NCBI RefSeq assembly: GCF_022605165.1 | Contig: NC_063072.1 | Location: 1,550,001-1,614,000, forward strand | DNA length: 64,000 nucleotides | Reading direction: 5' to 3' | Origin: Purpureocillium takamizusanense | Taxonomy: Eukaryota; Ascomycota; Sordariomycetes; Hypocreales; Ophiocordycipitaceae | In this document: positions 11,711 to 22,756 of the stretch, in pieces | Layout of the letters: each line of letters opens with the position of its first letter | How positions within the stretch are numbered: position 1 is the first letter of the stretch | Notes under the pieces: model-generated | The model's input: only the letters and a program-made list of their open reading frames with translations | Databases searched by the model: none | What the model was told of the DNA's origin: nothing | Position numbers and translations under genes: made by a program

Positions 11711-13299
11711 TCAAGCAAATATCATCATGACAGCCAAGGGCAGCGCCACAGCCCACATCATGGGGCGAGATAAGAAGGCAGCGCTGTCCTTGTCCTTGCT
11801 CTTGCCGTTGTCCCCGCCGCCGGTGCTGTTGTCCGAGTTGCTGGCGCTGCCAGTCTCGGCCTTGTTCTTACCGGCCCAATTGAACTCGTCGTCCTTGAGA
11901 GGAACAACCTTGAGATCAGAAAGAGTCTTGCCGCTTTTGTCCTTGACCGTCAGCTTGACGTTGTAGTCTGAGACCTTGACAATCTTGCCGCTAGGCTTGG
12001 GCTTGATGCCGTTGTCAATGAGTCCTTGAGCCTTAGGGGGAAGATCGGGCAAAGTGAAGTTGCTGTGGAAGCCTTTCTCCAGGATGAGGTTGCTCTCGCA
12101 TTCCGGCGGCGATGCCTTTTTGTTGCTGGGGCTCTGTGCCTGGACAGTCTTCCAGTCGATACCGGCCCACCGCGCCTTGAGGCGGTTGTAGTCATCCATT
12201 ATGGTGAGGGTATCGTCCTTGACCTCGACCAGGCCGTAATTGTTCTCCTCCTCGGTCCATTGGTAGACGACGCCGCCAGAGAAGACGGGCGTCATCTTGT
12301 CTCCGTAGATGGCGAGCGTCTCGTTCCAGTAGCGAGGCTGCGGCGTGTTGCAGCCGTACTCACTGAAGAAGACGGGCACGGACGTGGCCTTGAATTTGTC
12401 GGTCAACTCCTTGAAGGTGGAGCTTTCGTAGGTCGCCTTCGGGCCGCACCAGCTGTACGAGTTGAGGGCGAAGATGTCGACACGGCTCATGTCATCGTCC
12501 TCACCCTTCTCGGCGCACTGCATATAGTTCCAGGTATCCCAAAGAACATCGCGGACATCGGCGGCGGAGTAGCCGACGGGGATCGCGCGCTTAATATTCT
12601 TCTTGATGTAGTTCTTGATGTCGCGGGTGACGGCGCGGAGGTACGGGGGCACGTCCTTGGCCGAGTCAAGGTTGTTGATGACCTCGTTGCCGGAGAAGTA
12701 GAGCAGTGTGTTGGGATAGTTGGAGAAGGCCTCGACGACGGCAAAGGTGTGGTTCAGGTAGGCGGCGTAGTAACTCGTCCAAGGCTCGAACGAGGTGATA
12801 GCCTCCCCAACGAGGGGAGAGTTGACATCAATGATCATGTAAATGCCGGCCTGCAGACAAAGTCAGCCAGACCGACGGGGACTTCTCCACTAGTCACTTA
12901 CAGCGTTGAAGATGCTGGCGCACTCGTCATGGTTGATGTAGGGGTCCAGGTTGTAGACACGGATAGTGTTGACGCCGATGACCTGCATCAGGGCAGCGTC
13001 GCGCAAGCAGGTGTCGGCATGACTGAGAGGATCCTTGCCGGTCTTGGGGTCGTAGCCAGCGCTGCCGCCCGGCTGGTAAGCAATACCGACGATCTGGAAC
13101 TTCTTGCCCGTGTCGGGGTTGACAAAGTCGGTGCCCTTGACCTCGAGCGAGGGCACGGCGGTGACCAGCGTGGCGGCAAGCGCCACGACGAGGGATTTGA
13201 ACTGTTGAAGGGCGGCCGATCAGTAGATGTGCATCACTTGGCGACGATGCAATGGTGGGGATGAACAGCCCCCAACCTGGGGGAAGCACTTACAAGCAT
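11711..13299 (-). CDS. GPI-anchored 1,3-beta-glucanosyltransferase, GH72 (Gas/Gel family)
   Basis: Three coding exons, 13299-13294, 13201-12902 and 12850-11711, give 481 aa; introns are 92 and 51 nt. The enzyme elongates and crosslinks beta-1,3-glucan at the outer face of the plasma membrane. The first exon is only ATG CTT. Joined to exon 2 it makes a typical signal peptide (MLFKSLVVALAATLV), which supports the model. The two GH72 catalytic glutamates are visible: GNEV with Glu at about 158 and SEYG with Glu at about 266, spacing as in yeast Gas1. After the catalytic domain there is a beta-rich linker but no Cys-rich X8/CBM43 module, so it belongs to the subgroup without that module. The C-terminus has a Ser/Gly/Asn/Asp-rich stretch, then a hydrophobic tail, as expected for GPI attachment. 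Confidence 0.95.
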
Positions 13300-15433
13300 G
13301 GCTGACAGACGGGACAAGCAACTAAGTTACTTTGTAGGGATCGACAAAAAGAGGATTGAGGTTACGTCGCGCTGCAGGGCCTCGGCGGCGAAGCGAAGAG
13401 GCGATTGGGCGAGTCGCCTAGGCGGGTTCGCGATACGCGTGTTGAACGTCGACTTGTCAAGTTGTCACTGCCTGGATTACTGGGGAAGAAGATTGTAGCT
13501 TGCGAAAGAGGCGCGGCGCCCGGCGAGAGACAAAACGCAGGGAGAGAAGGAGAGAGCTAGAGAGTGTGAGCGAACGAGCGCGCGGGCCAGTCGAATATCT
13601 GAAGGAGCGACAAGAAGCGAATATCCTAAAGGAAGGAGCGCAGGAAGAAGGCTTCGCGGTGTGGAAACAGCGCGACGCGAGCGGAGGAGGAGGAGGAGAA
13701 GAGGAAGAAGAAGTAGAAGCGCAGCCGAGTGGGCGCCGCTGGTGTTGAGTGCGTACAGGTACGGTAGGTAGGAGTACCACCGCGACTGGCTACTGTAAGT
13801 AAGGTACTAACGATAGATGTAACCTACTACTGTACCACTAAGGTACTGTCAGGTACGGATACCAGAGGCAGGTGACGATGGCGCCGACTCGGGCCCAGGC
13901 CACACAAGGCCGTCGTCCGTCACTCGCTCACTCACTCATTCACTCACTCTTCAAGTTAGGTCGTCGCTTGGGCGTTTTGGTCCCTGCGAAACGTGGGCCG
14001 GGGATTCCACCCATGAGGAGGCCCTTGGCCCTGCAGGTCCCCCCCCCCAAAATCCACTCGACAGTTGGAACCCCCCCTGTCAATCTTGCAGCCCGCATCA
14101 CCACCCACACCAAAAAGCCTTCTCCCCCCCCCCCCCCGCCCAGACCAATCTGGTGGGCCCTGCCGCAACGGTCGGCGCCTTTTCCAGGCAGTTCGGCCGA
14201 CTCTCCCGCAGGTCTAGCGTCAGGAACCATTCATCCATCCACGCGCGTGCCAGCATCTCGACTCCTCGGCGTGGCGCGCTGCCCTACCAGAGGTGAGATG
14301 GGAGACGAACGTCGCTAATCCTTGTATCACCGCGATGGCGTCCCTGCCTGCAGCGTCCTGAAGACGACAACGAATGCAGACGGACGGGGTCAGATGGCTG
14401 GACTGCGGAAACTGGCCTAGCCCTCTCCATTCCTGGCCGATGCACGAAGTACCTACCCAAGACATTGGTGCTCATCATCAATCAGTTCTCAGGGTCACCG
14501 TCCCAGAGCTGCTCCGAGGACCCATGCCGTCGTATCTGCCCAACTGACCGATTTTCCGTGGCCATCAAACGTGTCATGCCCGGCCCTCATCGTGCCAAGG
14601 ACGACCCACGGCCTTCGCAAGTCAAAGCACTTCGGCCCCAGTCCCCTAGTTATTATGGCCGTCGAACCCGTCTTGTCCACCTTGAGTCCATTCACCCCAA
14701 TGACGTGAATGGTTCACCACCCACAGAACCCGCTCCGTCCCCCTCAATCCGAAACCTACGTACCTTGAGATGGAGATGTGCTTGCGCCAGCGTTCGTTTG
14801 CCCCTACTCCTACCATGCATCATATCCTCTGTTGCACATACTACATAAACACGCCATGAGGCCCGGTAGCTAGTATCGTGTAGCTATTGCGGAGAAAAAC
14901 AAGACGACGAGCACAGGCACTACGCATTTCCCTTGCCAGAATTTATCCTTACCGTGCTCATACCGCCATCGCGGGAAATTGGACGAGGCAGGCCTGTTGG
15001 TCAAGTGCGCCGTGCTGGAGGGACTGGGCGCTGGGAAGGACAGGGGCAGTACCTAGGTCAGTCCCGTGGACGGCCTGGGGAGCGCCACCTGTGCGGCCGC
15101 GAACTGATCCATCTGATCTGCCCACAGGGACACCCGCTCACCAGCAGCAAGGTCTCCCACCGCCTTTCATACTGAGCAGGTAGCGCCACTGCGCCAGTGT
15201 CCCGCTTTTTGCGTGCCCACCACCGAGCATCGTCTGCCCCGCCACCAGAGCCGCAGAAGGTCCCCCAAAAGTGTTCTTTCGTTCCATTAGCACTTTCCTT
15301 ACATCGTGAACCACGATTGACGCCATTCCCCTCGCCCATGCCCCCTCGTTTCTCGACGGTCGCAATTCTTCCTTGCCTTACCAGCTCCGTCGCGCCATTC
15401 ATCCGGTCTCCGACCCCTCGCTTCCTTCGTAGA
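13300..15433. promoter_or_regulatory. divergent intergenic region between the GH72 gene and guanylate kinase
   Basis: I see no credible ORF in these 2.1 kb. The stretch 13500-13740 is strongly purine-rich on the + strand, so pyrimidine-rich upstream of the GH72 gene, a common fungal promoter feature. A burst of GGTAC/GGTAGGTA motifs fills about 13753-13860. A TCAC-type simple repeat lies at about 13918-13950, and C-runs occur at 14040-14145. Confidence 0.5.
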
Positions 15434-16231
15434 ATGGCAACCCGTACGCCGCTCCCCCCCTTCCCTTCTCCCACCTACCCAACGTTACCCAACGTCCTTA
15501 AACAATCCCTCTGAAACAACGCCTCGAGAGAAAGAGAAACAGAAAGAGAGAGCCAACGAGCCCGCTGACACCCGTGCGCGCAGTTCCCCCTGACAACCGC
15601 CCCATTGTCGTCTCAGGCCCGTCCGGCGTCGGCAAGGGAACCCTCTACAACCTGCTCTTCCAGCGCCACCCCGACACCTTCACCCTCTCCGTGTCGCACA
15701 CCACGCGCGCCCCGCGCGACGGCGAGCAGCATGGCGTCCACTATCACTTCGTCCCCATGGAGCACTTCGAGGACCTCATCTCCCGCGACGGCTTCGTCGA
15801 GCACGCGAAGTTTAGCGGCAACCGCTACGGCACAAGCAAGATGACCATTGAGGAGCAGACCCGCAAGGGCAAGGTCGTGGTGCTGGACATCGAAATGGAG
15901 GTCCGTCCGCTAAAGGCCTCCCCTTGACCCCGTGCTCGTGCCCACCATACTGACGCGCCCGCGTGCCCAGGGCGTGAAACAAATTAAGCAGTCCGACGTT
16001 CCGGCTCGCTTCGTCTTCATCGCGCCGCCCGATTGCGACATCCTCGAGGCGCGCCTCCGCGGACGCGGTACTGAAACTGAGGAGAGCATCCAGAAGCGCC
16101 TGGCCCAGGCCAAGAACGAGCTCGAATACTCCAAGACCCCCGGTGTTCACGACATCATCATCGTCAACGACAATCTCGAGAAGGCTTACAAGCAGCTTGA
16201 GGACTTTGTATACAAGCCTCTCGACGCCTGA
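15434..16231 (+). CDS. GUK1: guanylate kinase
   Basis: Exons 15434-15443, 15584-15900 and 15971-16231 encode 195 aa, the usual size. The enzyme phosphorylates GMP to GDP with ATP in the cytosol. The P-loop GPSGVGKG is at about residues 15-22, and the GMP-binding part (SVSHTTRAPRDGE) follows at about 40. The second intron joins DIEME to GVKQIKQ exactly as in yeast Guk1. The first exon is the least certain part. It is 10 nt (ATG GCA ACC C), with donor gtacgc, a good ctgac branch point at about 15564 and acceptor gcgcag at 15583. It yields MATLPPDNRPIVVSG. No other in-phase ATG lies just before the conserved core. Donor two (gtccgt) is also non-ideal, but the phase is exact. Confidence 0.93.
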
Positions 16232-16954
16232 ATGAATCATGATAATATGACCAACTAGATAGACGATGCTATAGGTTCGCATATGGCGGCCATTCAGAAT
16301 ATTTGAAGCGAACACCGCAGCTTTCTTCTGCGTTAGTTTAGGCACATTGGGAGCAAAACAGGCGCAGATAACTCCCATTACGAGGTGCCTACGTGGAGGT
16401 CTTGTCCCCTCTTCATCCGTGCTCTGCATGTAACCACTCTGTACGACGTGACAACAGACTCTGATCGTATGCGAGCGCGAGCTAAGAGGCCTGATTATAA
16501 GATAGGGAGAAATGGTAAAGAAGAGCCTCGTGGGCTTCATGGGCTACTAAAGACAAATTGAATCGCGTGCAAACAACGTACAGCCAACCACTGTAATGCG
16601 GCAGACCCCAGAAAGCCACTGAACCCGGCTCAAACAAATCCGCTCAACACACTGGCCATGCTCTCCTTGCCGCCAGTCAGCCAGCCTTGTCGCCTTGACT
16701 GCGCATGATCCGCCTAGGTGCTCTCTCCACCATGGCTCGTCGAAGAAAAGGCTTTTCAGACCAGTCATGAGTCGGATTGCCACGGAAAAAATGGTCTCCC
16801 TTCCCAGACCTGGTATATTACTGCCATCTGCCCCGCATGACCAGTGACAGATGTCGATTTCTCGTTGGGAAAACGGTCTGGTGCACTCCCCCCCTAGCCG
16901 TCCAGCGACGCCATTGCTCCCTCGCAAGAACAAGCATCAATAACAAACATCTGC
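16232..16954. other. convergent intergenic region, no gene seen
   Basis: The 3' ends of guanylate kinase and cdc10 face each other here. The interval should hold both 3' UTRs and terminators. Short frames on both strands show no recognisable product. Confidence 0.6.
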
Positions 16955-18128
16955 CTAGTACCCGTTCATGGCCATTCGTTGCGAGTTGCGGCTCAGCTCC
17001 CGATCAGCAGCGGGGCTGATGGGTCGGCTGCTAGCACCACCGCCGTGTGCGCTGCTCTCCTTCAGGGCCAGCAGCTGCTTGGCACGGAAAGTCTCGTAGT
17101 GAGTCTGAGAGGTCGTCTCAATGAGATCCTGGAGGTGTGTTCGGAGCAGGAAGTTGCGCAGGTAGACGAATTCGCAGTGGTTCTCGTCTTCGACGTTGAT
17201 GACGCCCCATCGGTTCTGGCGGCCGCGAACCTGCTTTCCGTCGACAATGATGGACTTCTCCGACCCGACAACGGCGAAAGGCACGAGGCTCTGCGATACA
17301 TTAGACTCGAACAAGGCAGTCAGCAGAGCAGGTCGCCGCATACCTTGATCTGACCATTCAGCGCACGCTCCTCGTCATCGAACTCCTCATTGTCATACGG
17401 GAACATCTTGAGGTTATGGAAGGCGAACTCCTCCTTGATGCGCTCCTTGAAGTCCCGACGCTCCTCCACGGTGAGGGTGTCGGCCTTGGCAATAACGGGC
17501 ACGACATTGACGACATCTGAGAGCTTCTTGAGGACAACAATGTCAATGGGCTTCAGGGAGTGACCGGAGGGCTGGATGAAGAACAGGCAGCAGTGGATGC
17601 GAGTGTCCTGGATATAGCGCTCGCGCTGGGCAGTGAGTTCCTTTCGCAGATACGCAGAGTGCTGGTCCTTAATGTACTTGACGATGGGGTCCCAGCATCG
17701 GTCGTTGTTGACAAGATCGCCATAACCGGGAGTGTCGACAATGTTGAGCCTCAGTCGGACGCCATTCTCCTCGATGATGTGGGACACAGCCTGGATCTCG
17801 GTGGTGGAGCGGATGGGCTCCTCGGGCTGCAGGCGACCCTTGGAGTCGATGAGGTGCGAAGCAAAGATGGTGTTGATCAGAGTCGACTTGCCCAGACCAG
17901 TCTGGCCTGCAAGAGTCAGAATGTCAGCCAAGGCAGCCCAGGCAAGAGTCGGCGGGGGGTGGGCGGAGCACGATGCCCATTCGGGTCGCCTGAGTCGTCG
18001 AACATACCAACGCAGATGACATTGAACTGGAAACCACGCTTCAACAGCTTCTTCTCAATCTGAGACGTGATGCTGTCGAAACCGACGTGGCTCTTGGGGA
18101 CAATAGTGCTCGCAGGCATGGTGGCCAT
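16955..18128 (-). CDS. cdc10: septin, Cdc10-type (AspD orthologue)
   Basis: Exons 18128-18008, 17906-17344 and 17290-16955 encode 339 aa. Septins are GTP-binding proteins that form filaments at septa, hyphal tips and branches. The N-terminus reads like yeast Cdc10 (SHVGFDSITSQIEKKLLKRGF). The P-loop GQTGLGKS is at about 41-48, G3 DTPG at about 98-101 and G4 AKAD further on. The C-terminus lacks a long coiled coil, as usual in the Cdc10 group. Joining the exons restores VIC-VGQTGLGKST and NGQIK-SLVPFAVVGSE. Introns are 101 and 53 nt with good consensus. The upstream ATG of two close ones (MATMPAS) was taken as the start. It is divergent from mrpL32 and shares a 782-base interval. Confidence 0.96.
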
Positions 18129-18910
18129 CTTGACTGTCGGGCGATGGGGGGGCGGACCGGCTAAAGGAGACCACGAAAGGGGTTGCGAATTGGTGAAGCT
18201 GAGATGCCTTATCTCTGCCCGGTTCCAAGAAAAAGAAGCTGAGCTAGGCCTGCCGGACGAGGGAGAAGACTCGCACGCAACGAGACGTAAAGGGATGCAG
18301 ACGCAACGGGTGTAGTCGGGTTGGGGATGGCAAACGAGAGTTGAGGTTCTTGGGAGGAGCGCGGCGCCGACGAGGTCAGGACAGGTCGGGCCAAAGAAGG
18401 GGTGACTTTTTGGCTCAGGACCTGGGGCGCAAGCCAAGTTGGCCAGCGTCGCCCCGCCCCTGCCAATTGCCAGCCATAATTTCGCTCTCCAGGCAGGTGC
18501 AGGGACCGAGAAAGGGGGGAAGGAGCGGGCCTTGGGCACTTGCTTTTGGAGCTGGCCATTGGCCAACCCACAGTCCGTGCGTTGTGCGCCGGTGATTGGT
18601 CGGTGCTGTGGCTCCGTGGAAGCTCGCGGGCAGACTTTTGGATGAAGGTCCGTCACGCGAATTTGCCGTTGAGACAGTGGCATCAAAAAACGAAACGACG
18701 CCTCGCGACACTGCGTCGCAGCTGATTGCACATCGACCGTCGCCACCACGGTAGCTCGCGAGCCGCTGCGTATTTACGAACCGATTGAGCCGCCCGCTCT
18801 GCCGCTTCCAGGCACGATATCGCCGCCCGCACGAGATTTGCAGCCCGTCCGGGACGACCCTGAGTCGCGCCGAAGTCGATAGACAAACCTCGAGAAGAAT
18901 ACCGTTCACA
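18129..18910. promoter_or_regulatory. shared promoter region of cdc10 (-) and mrpL32 (+)
   Basis: The two genes start outward from this 782-base interval. I see no ORF with support. It holds GC-rich stretches and two ccagcc/ggccaa-type inverted motifs near 18440-18600, with no binding site I can name with confidence. Confidence 0.6.
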
Positions 18911-19357
18911 ATGGCCGCAATGGCGACTTCGATCGTCTCTCGGCTGTCGCCTCCAAGGGTCCTCGCTACCTCAAGATGGGCGACGCTCTACAGCCAGCTC
19001 GTCAGCCCAAGCTTTCTGCCGTCCCTCGCTATCGCCATCCCTGGGGTCAGCCTCAGCCTGCCCACCCTCGATGACATCTGGGAATCAGTGCTTCGCGCAG
19101 TACCGAAGAACAAGGTGTCCCATTCCCGAAAGCGACACAGGCAAATGGCTGGCAAGGCGCTCAAGGACGTCAACAGCCTGTGCAAGTGTCCCGGCTGCGG
19201 CGAGACTAAGAGGACGCACCGCTTGTGCCAAAGATGTCTTGAAGGTACGACTTGATGGCTTCAAAGGCGCGAAACCATGTATTATCCAATTGCTGACATA
19301 TATCTAGACATGAAGAGGATATGGCGCGAGGACTATCCCACGGACAAGCCATTCTAG
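18911..19357 (+). CDS. mrpl32: mitochondrial large-subunit ribosomal protein bL32m
   Basis: Exons 18911-19244 and 19308-19357 encode 127 aa; the intron is 63 nt (gtacga donor, gctgac branch point, tag acceptor). The N-terminus is basic and hydroxylated (MAAMATSIVSRLS), fitting mitochondrial import. The L32 core follows: PKNKVSHSRKRHR, then a zinc motif CKCPGCG ... CQRC with two CxxC pairs, and a short C-terminal helix. Yeast MrpL32 is matured by the m-AAA protease, so the long leader here fits the family. The last exon is only 50 nt and ends DKPF. The ATG at 18911 was chosen because it opens the import leader; the frame extends upstream to 18785 without one. Confidence 0.93.
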
Positions 19358-19791
19358 GATTTTGATGGCGGAGAAAGGGACTCTGGTCTTGTAACAGAAA
19401 TTCTGTGTATATCATGTCTGTGTCAGTTCATGCATTTGGTTGGCGTTTAGCTCGGTCCTTTGTAAATCATTGTTTATATATGTGGAGGAACGATGCGTCG
19501 AGGAATTGAGACGTACCAACCCGTGACGCTACAATTGCCTCCAAGAATGACAGTGGAACAACTCCTGAACGTCTTACTGCTGCAAGTAATTTGCCACGAG
19601 TCTCAATTCCATGAATGGCCTGAAATGGCCCGCCGCTATCGAATCGTGAGTTTGTGACGTCGGTCAGGGAGGCGGCGAGCTTGCACGCGCTGCTCAAGAT
19701 CGTGACGTTGAAAAACCCCACTACAGGTAACGCTCTGTCCTTCTCAACCATCACAGCAACAACATCCGCCGCACGCAGCGGACAAGCCGCC
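19358..19791. other. intergenic region between mrpl32 and SKI8
   Basis: This should hold the mrpl32 3' end and the SKI8 promoter. A tatatatgtgg stretch lies at about 19475. No ORF is supported. Confidence 0.6.
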
Positions 19792-20936
19792 ATGGTAGAT
19801 GCTCCTACGCACTTAGCAAATGACCAAACGCTGACCAAATTAAAAAGTCTAAACAATATCTGACCACGCACACAGTGGACAATGGTCAGACCCCGAACCC
19901 TTCCTTACCCCGCGGTGCAGTCCGCAGCGTCGTTCCTCAAGCTGACCTAGCCCGTCACCCGCAGCCCACATCACAGACATCTTCTGCCTGGCGACGACAC
20001 CAAGGGCCGTTCTCTCAGCGAGCGGCTCGTCGACGCTGCTCGTGCATGACACCACAAACCCCGCATTTCCGCTGAGGCAGTCGATTTCCGACGCCCACAA
20101 GCTGGGCTGCCACCACGTCTGCACGTCGAGGAACGGAAAGGTCGCCGCCAGCGCCGGCTTCGGCGGAGAGGTCAAGCTCTGGTTGCTGGACCAGGACACG
20201 GGTGACTGGCGCAGCGACGGTGAACTCGCAGGGTCGTCGGCGAAGCCTGGCGAGGTGTGGGCGCTGGCACTGAGCGAAGATGGCGGCTACCTCGCCACCA
20301 CGACCAACGACGGGCGGATAAATGTCTGGGACATCCGCAGCGAAAAGAGGTCCAAGGTTCAGGAGTACGAGACTGGTAGTGCCGGCTCTGGAAGCTTCGG
20401 AATGTCCGTCGACCTCAGCAGAGACGGCAAATACACCGCCAGCGGTCACCAGAGTGGCGCCGTCTACATTTTCAACAACGATACTGGGCGAATTCTGTAC
20501 TCATTGACAGGTAAGCTTATCATCTTGCAAAATACTCAGACTACAGGCCAACCTTTCTCCCCTAGGCCTTGCGAAACCAGTTCGAGCAGTTTCTTTCTCG
20601 CCAGGCAGCACGCGCCTCGCCGCCGCTGGCGACGCGGGCATAATCGCTCTCTACGACATGAAGCACGGCGAGCATGTGGGCAACCTGACAGGTCACTCGT
20701 CTTGGATCACCTCGCTCGACTGGAGCGACACGGGAGAGTTTCTTCTGACCGGCTCGATGGACGGCAAGGTCAAGGTGTGGTCCGTCGAGCGCAGTGCCTG
20801 TGTCGCGACTCACAGCGAGACGGACAAGGCTCTCTGGGCCGTGAAATGGCTGCCGAAGACGGGAAAGGGTGAGATGTTTTGTACAGCCGGGGCCAACAGG
20901 AGCTTGTCGTTCTACAGAGAGGCGACTGGGGGTTGA
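19792..20936 (+). CDS. SKI8: WD40 protein Ski8/Rec14 (WDR61), Ski complex subunit
   Basis: Four coding exons, 19792-19794, 19848-19884, 19965-20510 and 20566-20936, total 957 nt and 318 aa. Ski8 scaffolds the Ski2-Ski3-Ski8 helicase complex that feeds mRNA to the cytoplasmic exosome. In fungi it also acts in meiotic double-strand break formation (Rec14). Seven-blade WD40 repeats are visible, for example KVAASAGFGGEVKLW, YLATTTNDGRINVWD, SITSLDW-type repeats and LLTGSMDGKVKVW. Exon 1 is only the ATG, in gccgccATG context; exon 2 is 37 nt (SKQYLTTHTVDN). Both precede good branch points (gctgac) and rejoin in phase to AHITDIFCLA. Without these two micro-exons the conserved N-terminus is lost. 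Donors gtagat and gtcaga are weak, so the 5' structure is inferred, while the WD40 body is firm. Confidence 0.92.
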
Positions 20937-21878
20937 GCCGGCGGCGGAAGGGTTGCAGGATTTTGGTATGCAAAAAAGTGCTGTCATCGAGCCAAGGGGC
21001 GGTTACACCATGCACCCGCTCTAGACAAGCTACATTATTCTTGCGTGCTATCCATGTAGTCTTGAGGAACCCACGTGCGCTATTCATTTCCATCAGTCAT
21101 CCGACTTTCTGAATCGTAATGCGATGGGAGCAGAGTTCACCTGCCAACCGGCATTTTTGGGTGTTCTCTTCATTCTTTGTCATGCTCATCAGGATCATAT
21201 ACCCTTTGAACTCTTAGCTTTCGCCACGACTTGTGTTCGCACCATACTTCGACACGTTCGGGTAACAAGAATAGTTATGGCGAGGGCGGATGGGCTCAGA
21301 TACGGGCCCGCGTAGAATACTCGGACTGAATACTGATCTATAGAACTACCTTTGTACATTTGGTCAAAGCAATGCTCCCTGCTCTCGCCATTGTGCTATC
21401 CGATGCAAAAAACGCCGTCGGGACGAGGAGTCTGTTAAGAGGATTTTGGTTCTGAGCCGAGGACGCCACCTGGTCGATGGAGAATAAACGGGCTGGAATA
21501 TGACAAGCCGTGGCTCTTTTTGGCAGTATTCTCCAAGGTCAATCGGCTCATTCTCGATACACCCATCTTGCAGACTATTGGGCTAGTGCATGACATGGTG
21601 AACTTCGTGAACGCTGCGCATGATGAGTCGATGTGTCGGTCACGTGACGTCGTTCCAATGTCGCGTTGCCCCGCCAAAGGCCCTGTGTCGCTTCTTCCGT
21701 CATAGGCCACAGTGAGCCCCAGCCAGCCCTCAGCCGCAGGAATCCGTTAACGTCAATGCACAACTAACGCCTTCATGCAACGCAACTTACCCTTGAACAA
21801 CTCTTAAACATTTATCGAGATATAGATCGCAGTGCATTATCCGCCGCCTTTGCCTGACACAGCCTTTACTCGTCCACC
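20937..21878. other. intergenic region between SKI8 and POLD4
   Basis: No supported ORF is present. The interval holds the SKI8 3' end and the POLD4 promoter. A gtcacgtgac palindrome at about 21639-21648 contains the E-box core CACGTG, a possible bHLH site 230 bases upstream of POLD4. Confidence 0.5.
21639..21648. promoter_or_regulatory. palindromic CACGTG (E-box) element
   Basis: The ten bases gtcacgtgac form a perfect palindrome around CACGTG, about 230 bases upstream of the POLD4 ATG. Fungal bHLH factors bind this core. A regulatory role is inferred only. Confidence 0.35.
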
Positions 21879-22569
21879 ATGCCGACCACCCGACGCTCCA
21901 CCGGCGGTGCTCGCGCACGCCCCGGCCCGACAAAGGGTCAGTCGACCATCAGCTTCTCCAATCGAGTTACCAAGAGCGTGCCCAGAGACGCGGCGAAGAA
22001 GAACGCTGTCGCCGCCCCCGCGGTTGCCAAGGTCTCCGAGCCGGAACCGGAACCGGCAGCCTCCCCGGCCGAGGAAGAGGTCGAGGACGTCAGCGTCCCT
22101 GACGTACTAGCCGCCGAAGAAGACGAGCCCGAGGTTGAGGCGCCACAACAGCAGCAGCACGACGATGAGCCGCAAAGGTCCGAAGCCGAGATTCGGGCGG
22201 AGAAGATCACCGATGCGCAGATCAACAAGTATTGGAGGGACGTGGAGAGCCAACGCAAGGCGTCGCGAGTACACCAAGAGGGGGTCGACACGAGCGAGAA
22301 GGTGCTGCGGTACTTTGACGTGAGCTCTCAATACGGGGTAAGCATTTGTCGACGATCGTTGAAAGTGAAAGTATAAGTCGCTGACAGCATTCATCAAGCC
22401 TTGCGTGGGAATCGGTCGCATGAAGCGCTGGCAGAGGGCAGAGCGCCTTGGTCTCAACCCTCCGATCGAGGTGCTTGCTGTGCTGATGAAGGAGGATCGC
22501 AAGGGCACCAAGGAGGTCGAGACGGCGCAGATTGATCACATCTTGAACTCGATTGCAGTTGGTGCATGA
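21879..22569 (+). CDS. POLD4: DNA polymerase delta subunit 4 (Cdm1/POLD4)
   Basis: Exons 21879-22337 and 22399-22569 encode 209 aa; the intron is 61 nt with a gctgac branch point. This small subunit stabilises DNA polymerase delta and helps bind PCNA. The C-terminal block is diagnostic: LRYFDVSSQYG joined to PCVGIGRMKRWQRAERLGLNPP, the same as the human POLD4 core. Near the N-terminus QSTISFSN (about 21-28) resembles a PIP box for PCNA. The middle is an acidic, Pro/Glu-rich linker, probably disordered, as in S. pombe Cdm1. Saccharomyces lacks this subunit, so its presence fits a filamentous fungus. It converges on QNG1 with only 187 bases between stops. Confidence 0.95.
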
Positions 22570-22756
22570 TATTGTTCGACATGCGTGCTTTCCTTTCACT
22601 TTTGCTTCACGATGGGTTTTGAGCTCCGGCGTTTTGGGCTTGGCTTGTATCCGCTTGCTACACACAGCGGAATTTGTACGAAAGTGACGTGAAATACACC
22701 CTATTTGGCCATACACTTAGTGGCTACGAGACTATTGAAACCAGTTGCTGTTCTTT

